From positions 1-37,008 of the forward strand of contig BDTM01000059.1 in the NCBI GenBank assembly GCA_002898015.1: a stretch of 37,008 bases of DNA, written 5' to 3'. Position numbers and translations under genes: made by a program. Below are positions 32,614-37,008 of this stretch, one piece after another. The number at the start of each line of letters is the position of its first letter. Positions within the stretch are counted from its first letter, which is position 1. Origin of the DNA: a bacterium BMS3Bbin03 (lineage in GTDB: Bacteria > Zhuqueibacterota > JdFR-76 > BMS3Abin05). The notes beneath the pieces were generated by a model that saw only the letters and a list, made by a program, of their open reading frames with translations, was not told the origin of the DNA and ran no database searches.

Positions 32614-32736
32614 TTATTCCTCTTCTAATAATTCTACGATACTTAAGATAGCTGGACCGGTATAAATTTTGAAGTTTTGTTTGCGTACCATCAGCTTCTT
32701 CCGTCCATGGATCACATGAAATGTGATATTTCCGGT
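32614..32736 (-). pseudogene. Short frame ending just before the antitoxin; possible toxin remnant
   Basis: A stop-free stretch of 40 codons ends at a TAA 3 bases before the antitoxin ATG, the place where a HicA-type toxin gene normally ends. The possible starts, GTG within HVIHG or ATG within LMVRK, give only 33 or 25 residues ending IVELLEEE. HicA toxins are roughly 60-80 residues, so this is at most a truncated or frameshifted relic. Two other frames are also open here: one from the ATG at 32786 to a stop at 32712 (24 residues), and one without a start codon that overlaps the antitoxin start. Similarity to HicA is too faint to claim. Confidence 0.25.
32711..32727. promoter_or_regulatory. 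Perfect palindrome, candidate operator of the antitoxin
   Basis: ATCACAT-GAA-ATGTGAT: 7-bp arms, 3-base centre, no mismatch. It lies about 60 bp downstream of the predicted transcription start and 101 bp before the antitoxin ATG. Ribbon-helix-helix antitoxins repress their own operons at such sites. It could also act as an RNA hairpin. Confidence 0.5.
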
Positions 32737-32796
32737 TTAATTTCTTTATTGGAAGGCGGTATGTTATTCTTTATATAATTTTTCATTATAATACTA

Positions 32797-32826
32797 AATA
32801 TAGTTCTAATTATTTACGTTTGTCAA
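32797..32826 (-). promoter_or_regulatory. Promoter of the HicB/SecB-like operon
   Basis: On the minus strand a perfect TTGACA (32826-32821), 18-base spacer, and TATATT (32802-32797). Start would be near 32790, leaving a leader of about 180 bases before the antitoxin ATG, long enough for a lost or very small toxin gene. Confidence 0.6.
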
Positions 32827-33100
32827 GTGACTATTTGAATAAAGTTACACTATTTTTGATTATATTAAATGCAGGCTTCAAAAATAAGAAGAACAGATGA
32901 TAAAAAACGTGAAAGCACCCTACCCAATTATTGGATGAGCACAAACAATTCTTTTCCCCCACCATTCACCACATATTTATAGCAACCCCAACCCGATCCA
33001 AACGAAAACCCGAAATCGTTACATTGGTATTTGTATATCTTGGGTATTTATCATTAAATATATTCAAATAAAAATTTATTTCCAGAAAACCGAATTGATC

Positions 33101-36100
33101 TTATATTATTTTATCTTCTCTTTTTAAATAATTTCCCGTTGCAGGAATTTGCTTTCTATAATATTCGACACTTTCGAATTTTACTTCATTTGCTTTTTTT
33201 ATCATTCTCATTACACTATTTTTCTTTGATTTCATTACCTGATGTCCTTGTGCAATTCTACTATCTTTAGCTAATATTAAGCTCGTATTAAATACTAATA
33301 CCTTATTAACTGAGCTAATTGCTACTAAGTCCATATCATACTTTATATGGTCTACATAAAGTAATTTTGATTTTTTATTATATGCATTCGCTAATTTTTT
33401 TCTCTGTGTGACTGTCTTATAACTATTCATGTATACCTTCGCCACTTTTCCATTCTCAAATCCAAATATCATAAATCCAGTATAGTTTGACGTGCCCGTA
33501 ATGTAGATTATCTTCTCATTATTCTCCACTCTTACACTACTCAAAACATCTCTCGTATCATTAAATCCCATATTCTTTATTTTGTAAACATTATATCTAT
33601 CAGAAAATAAAAGAATTTCAGATTTATTCCATAACTCGGGAATATTCAGAGAGCCAATCCGTATCTTATAAATCTCATTTGAACCTTTATTATTCTGTAT
33701 GATATCACTTTTTCGTTTCAACTTATTTTCCGGTAACAGATTTTCATCATCTTCTATTTTCTCATGCCACCCTTCACCTTCAAATGCAATTTTATTTTTT
33801 AATTCCTTTTTTACCTTATCCAGATTTCTTTCGCTAACTTCTGCCTTTTTATTATTTATTTCTTCGTATCGAACAGCCTTATTCTTTTCAAAAATCTCCC
33901 AAAGTGGGGTCAGTGCGTTTTCTCTATTTGCATAATATTCTCCACCCCTAATTCTAAAAAATTGCCAGCCACAACGCTCTAATACCTTTTGCCTCATAAT
34001 ATCATTTTTATATTCTTCGGAACCATGCCACTTATCCCCATCACATTCAATTGCAATTTTGCTCCCGTTCGGGAATATCGCCACAAGATCGATCCGATAT
34101 TTCCCTTTTGCTACCTCATATTGCGGAATTACACGATATCCTCGCTCAACAATATTATTATACACATCAACCTCGAACCAACTATCAAATGGCTTAGGCG
34201 ACCTTCCAATTGTTCTCTTGATTTTATTATTTTTTGGAATATTCTCCGGTCTATAATTTATAAAATGGTCAAGAATTTTATACCTTAAATCCCCCGTATT
34301 GCTTAGATCCTCCATTTCTACAGAATGGAACAACCATGCTTGTTCTTTTGCCCGGCTCACAGCAACATTAAAGCGCCTTTCATCTTCAGGACGCATCAAT
34401 GCATTCCTTCTATGGTTATGGGCCGTTACAAGACTTAAAATAATAATATCGCGCTCATCTCCCTGAAAGCTGGCAGAATTTCCACATATAATTTTTCTTT
34501 CCTTAAATTCCCTTTCTCCAATTTCTTTTATCAATAAATTTTCAATCAAAACACTTTGACCAGTCCCTTGCAAGGAAATAACCCCCATGGTCTTTCCTGC
34601 ATATTTCGGATCCTTAATAAGTTCAGATATTTTATTAACAATAGATTTAGCCTCATTATAATTTCTTATGTTCTGCCCGCTGCCTTCAATAAATCCATCC
34701 TGACAGAAAACATGCCTTAATGGCTCTAATCTGTTTTCTGAGTACTGTTTCAGCGGATATAAGCCCTTTCCATCCGGTGCGTAGAATAGCTTATTTGAAA
34801 ATTCTATTATTTCAGGCATACACCTAAAATGCTCCCTAAGAACAATCAGTCCCTCACAAAATCTTTTTGCGTGCGCGAAAAAGCTGAATTCTGTTCCATA
34901 AAAATTTGAAAAAGGAATCCCTTTTAGGTACTTCTTTATATAGGGTTCCATTGCATTGGCATCGATTCCAATATATTCTGGTGATGTCTGTTTATCATCT
35001 CCAACAATAATAATGTTTTTTGTAATATAGAGCAAAAATATTGCATCTGGCCCCAATTGACTTGCTTCATCTACAATTACATAATCATACATCTCTTTTT
35101 GAGGTTTGATCGTTTCAGTAATCTTATATAATGGCATAATCCAACAGGGAACTGCCATTTTGCAAGATTCCATTTCTTCCTGGGCTACATTTCGGAATTT
35201 TAAAGCACGCTTCCCTCTTCCTGTCTTTCCGATTCTTTTTACAGCCTGAACCCATGCTTCTAAATGCTGCCGCAATGTCCGGTTTTCCTCTAAATTATGC
35301 AATACATGTTCCCATGCCTTTAGAGAAGCAATCTTTGATATGAGTTCTTCTTTTTTTGAATCGTAATATGAAAGATCTTCTAATAATTTCTGTTCATAAT
35401 CTTCATTTAACAATCTTTTTAGCTTTTTATTTGCATCCTTAAAGTAGATTGCTTTATCTAATTCCATCAAGTTTTCTTTATCTATTCTGTTCATCTTTAT
35501 ATCTTCAATTAAATTTGGCATAACCAAATTAAGTCCTTCCTCTAAAATCTTATGTTCTTTATATTGCTCCTTTATATTTTTCAAATTTTCTAAATCTTCC
35601 AATAGTTTTCCAAGCATTCCAATATTTAATTCCGATATTTTTTCCTTTATTTGTAGCGCAATTGGATGAAATTCATCCTTCGATAAATATTTAGTACTTT
35701 CATTTATATTTTTTCTTAGCCTTTTATACTCCTTTAATATTAAAATATCTATAACTTTTCTTTGTAACGATTCTATATATTTTACATCATAACTTTTTAT
35801 TCTAATATCTGAAATTCTCTCAATTTCTTTGATTTCCTTTCTTGCATTCTTAATATAAGCATATAACGTTTCTATCTTTTTTTGAAATCTTGAAATATCA
35901 TCAAATAACTCATTATATTTTTTTAAATCATAATCAAGTTTTATATTCCATATTCTTGTTAGTTCATCATAATTTTGTTTAATATCTATGTCCCGAATCA
36001 CTGAATTAAATTCCGATTCCGTATCACATGGACTTCCATTAACTTTTACAGCTTCAATAAAATACAATTTTTCTTTTATTTCCCTCGGCAAAAATGGTTT

Positions 36101-37008
36101 TTTAAACAAAAATTTTATTCCCGAAATATTTCCATTTTTCTTCGAATATGACAAGAGAGTATTTGCATCATTTTTCAGATCAACCAAGCCTTTACCTTTT
36201 GGATATTTAATTTCATAATTTCTATCTATTTCAACCAAATTATATCCAGCTAATTTTTCAATGATTTTTCTTGACGTATTTATTTTATTGCCCCATTTTT
36301 CTCCTAGATCATTTATTTCATCCTCTATTATTTGTTTCTTAAAAATATGTGGTCTTGCTTCTATATCAATTAAAATTGATCCTAATGTATCTAACTCCTT
36401 TCTTAATAAAACATAATTTTTCGATTTGATTCCTTCGATTTGATTTTCAATAATTTTTCTGGATTTTATCTCTTTGATCAGTTTATTAAAATATTCAATA
36501 TCCTTTCCTAATATTATTTTCTCTTTTTGCGGTAATTCAAGACGTAATTTTTCAACCTTATACTTTATAAATTCTTTTCTTAACAAAAAATAATTTTTCA
36601 CATTCTCAACTATTTCCAGGTTCTTTATATCTGAATAATCATCCCTATACCAGCCATATTTATTCGCATCTTTTTCCAACCCTTCTGCTATTTCTAATAA
36701 TGTGCCATGATAATAATCATTTATTTCTTGTTTCCTCGTTGACTTTTCTTTTATTTTAATCAATTCATTTGAATCCTGAGCTATTTTCCCCTCCAATTCT
36801 CTTAATTCTTCCTCCAGTTTTTTTATCTGTCTTCTGTAACTTGATATATCTGCATTTGAAAGTTCGTCGTTAATTGCATTGACACTTGCTTCAAGACCTC
36901 GAATAGAGGCTGAATCCCCACTAAGTAGATTAACTGTTAAGTTTTTGAAATCATTCGGCAATTTATCCTTTAGAACATCCAATGCTCTTTTTGTATAGGA
37001 GATCGGAA
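33101..37008 (-). CDS. SF1 helicase with coiled-coil insert, DUF559-type nuclease and GyrA-CTD-like domain (5' end missing)
   Basis: At least 1,300 residues; the frame is open to the right edge, so the N-terminus is outside. The first residues (SYTKRALDVLKDKLP) match the motif just after the Walker A loop of COG1112/Upf1-like helicases; Walker A itself is therefore cut off. Residues below are counted from the TTG at 36982. About 50-590 are Lys/Glu/Leu-rich, a long coiled-coil insert. Motif II IVDEASQL is near 636, GDDKQTSP near 655, FQGDERDIIILS near 835 and RRFNVAVSRAKEQ near 875. About 927-1030 form a PD-(D/E)XK-like domain of the DUF559/MTES_1575 kind (SWFE, YRIDLV, IECDGDKWH, GWQFFRIRGGE). 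The last ~190 residues look like GyrA C-terminal pinwheel blades. Base composition is far more AT-rich than the metabolic genes, suggesting transfer. A defence role is likely but inferred. Confidence 0.85.
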   Translation of the reverse strand, partial: PISYTKRALDVLKDKLPNDFKNLTVNLLSGDSASIRGLEASVNAINDELSNADISSYRRQIKKLEEELRELEGKIAQDSNELIKIKEKSTRKQEINDYYHGTLLEIAEGLEKDANKYGWYRDDYSDIKNLEIVENVKNYFLLRKEFIKYKVEKLRLELPQKEKIILGKDIEYFNKLIKEIKSRKIIENQIEGIKSKNYVLLRKELDTLGSILIDIEARPHIFKKQIIEDEINDLGEKWGNKINTSRKIIEKLAGYNLVEIDRNYEIKYPKGKGLVDLKNDANTLLSYSKKNGNISGIKFLFKKPFLPREIKEKLYFIEAVKVNGSPCDTESEFNSVIRDIDIKQNYDELTRIWNIKLDYDLKKYNELFDDISRFQKKIETLYAYIKNARKEIKEIERISDIRIKSYDVKYIESLQRKVIDILILKEYKRLRKNINESTKYLSKDEFHPIALQIKEKISELNIGMLGKLLEDLENLKNIKEQYKEHKILEEGLNLVMPNLIEDIKMNRIDKENLMELDKAIYFKDANKKLKRLLNEDYEQKLLEDLSYYDSKKEELISKIASLKAWEHVLHNLEENRTLRQHLEAWVQAVKRIGKTGRGKRALKFRNVAQEEMESCKMAVPCWIMPLYKITETIKPQKEMYDYVIVDEASQLGPDAIFLLYITKNIIIVGDDKQTSPEYIGIDANAMEPYIKKYLKGIPFSNFYGTEFSFFAHAKRFCEGLIVLREHFRCMPEIIEFSNKLFYAPDGKGLYPLKQYSENRLEPLRHVFCQDGFIEGSGQNIRNYNEAKSIVNKISELIKDPKYAGKTMGVISLQGTGQSVLIENLLIKEIGEREFKERKIICGNSASFQGDERDIIILSLVTAHNHRRNALMRPEDERRFNVAVSRAKEQAWLFHSVEMEDLSNTGDLRYKILDHFINYRPENIPKNNKIKRTIGRSPKPFDSWFEVDVYNNIVERGYRVIPQYEVAKGKYRIDLVAIFPNGSKIAIECDGDKWHGSEEYKNDIMRQKVLERCGWQFFRIRGGEYYANRENALTPLWEIFEKNKAVRYEEINNKKAEVSERNLDKVKKELKNKIAFEGEGWHEKIEDDENLLPENKLKRKSDIIQNNKGSNEIYKIRIGSLNIPELWNKSEILLFSDRYNVYKIKNMGFNDTRDVLSSVRVENNEKIIYITGTSNYTGFMIFGFENGKVAKVYMNSYKTVTQRKKLANAYNKKSKLLYVDHIKYDMDLVAISSVNKVLVFNTSLILAKDSRIAQGHQVMKSKKNSVMRMIKKANEVKFESVEYYRKQIPATGNYLKREDKII
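33104..33670 (-). other. GyrA-CTD-like beta-pinwheel domain at the helicase C-terminus
   Basis: Within the last 189 residues, three successive stretches keep the register of GyrA C-terminal blades. EILLFSDRYNVYKIK fits the 'hILcFSsrGrVYsmK' strand pair; GFMIFGFENGKVAKVYMNSY fits 'vFMATANGTVKKTvLtEF'; and DLVAISSVNKVLVFN...AQGHQVM fits 'EVMLFSaEGKVVRFk...TTGVRGI'. Only about three of the six blades are apparent, and the GyrA box is not clearly kept (QRKKLAN at its place). In gyrase this domain wraps DNA. Confidence 0.55.
37000..37008 (+). other. Last 9 bases identical to the TruSeq adapter start
   Basis: The window ends with AGATCGGAA, the first nine bases of the Illumina TruSeq adapter (AGATCGGAAGAGC). 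At the exact end of a sequence this suggests untrimmed adapter, so these bases and the two to three codons they form should not be trusted. Confidence 0.6.

Larger units (their letters stand above)
32611..33100. other. Gene-free leader and spacer upstream of the HicB-type gene
   Basis: 490 bp of AT-rich sequence. 32611-32830 holds the antitoxin promoter, a palindrome and short overlapping reading frames (see separate entries). In 32831-33100, up to the helicase stop, I see no gene, repeat or clear hairpin. Confidence 0.6.

Noticed and set aside
32712..32786. 24-residue peptide from the ATG at 32786 as a genuine type I-like toxin
   Set aside because: It is hydrophilic rather than membrane-like, has no clear ribosome-binding site, and starts only about 5 bases after the predicted transcription start.

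Overview
The window looks like one contig piece of a Gram-negative, probably anaerobic or facultative bacterium. Two outer-membrane beta-barrel genes, a pyruvate:ferredoxin oxidoreductase, B12-dependent acyl-CoA mutase genes and a fused rhamnulose-phosphate aldolase/dehydrogenase would fit the Calditrichota/KSB1-like part of the FCB group. That placement is inference only; there is no rRNA to anchor it. Apart from the oxidoreductase gene, all genes lie on the minus strand.

Layout. (1) 69-10269 (transcribed right to left): acyl-CoA mutase large and B12 subunits, a carboxyltransferase, a nitroreductase, a small zinc-ribbon membrane protein, an M16 peptidase, a STAS protein, biotin carboxylase, biotin carrier protein and an FmdB-type zinc ribbon. 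Together these encode a biotin-dependent acyl-CoA carboxylase plus a cobalamin mutase. The mutase carries the residue pair of isobutyryl-CoA mutase rather than methylmalonyl-CoA mutase. (2) 10401-14477: a small unknown protein, a HIT protein, RsmE and two outer-membrane barrels. (3) 14585-19024: an FLVCR-like MFS transporter, a STAS-HATPase fusion regulator and an acyl-CoA ligase. (4) 19393-22977, plus strand: NifJ, with its own terminator. (5) 23383-31300: one operon rhaI, rhaD-SDH fusion, rhaB, lutC, fused lutAB. With NifJ these genes spell out L-rhamnose to lactaldehyde to lactate to pyruvate to acetyl-CoA.

(6) 31591-37008 is clearly more AT-rich and looks like an acquired, defence-type island. 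It holds a SecB-like chaperone gene directly behind a HicB-type antitoxin with a long C-terminal tail, as in toxin-antitoxin-chaperone modules but without an intact toxin gene. Next to it is the large C-terminal part of a superfamily 1 helicase with a long coiled-coil insert, a DUF559/MTES_1575-type nuclease domain and a final domain that I read as a GyrA-CTD-like beta-pinwheel. The helicase gene runs off the right edge, and the last 9 bases match the start of the Illumina TruSeq adapter.

The most promising leads are the helicase-nuclease-pinwheel fusion, the toxin-less HicB/SecB pair with its palindromic candidate operator, and the isobutyryl-CoA mutase signature. All family calls were made by eye from motifs; no database search was possible.
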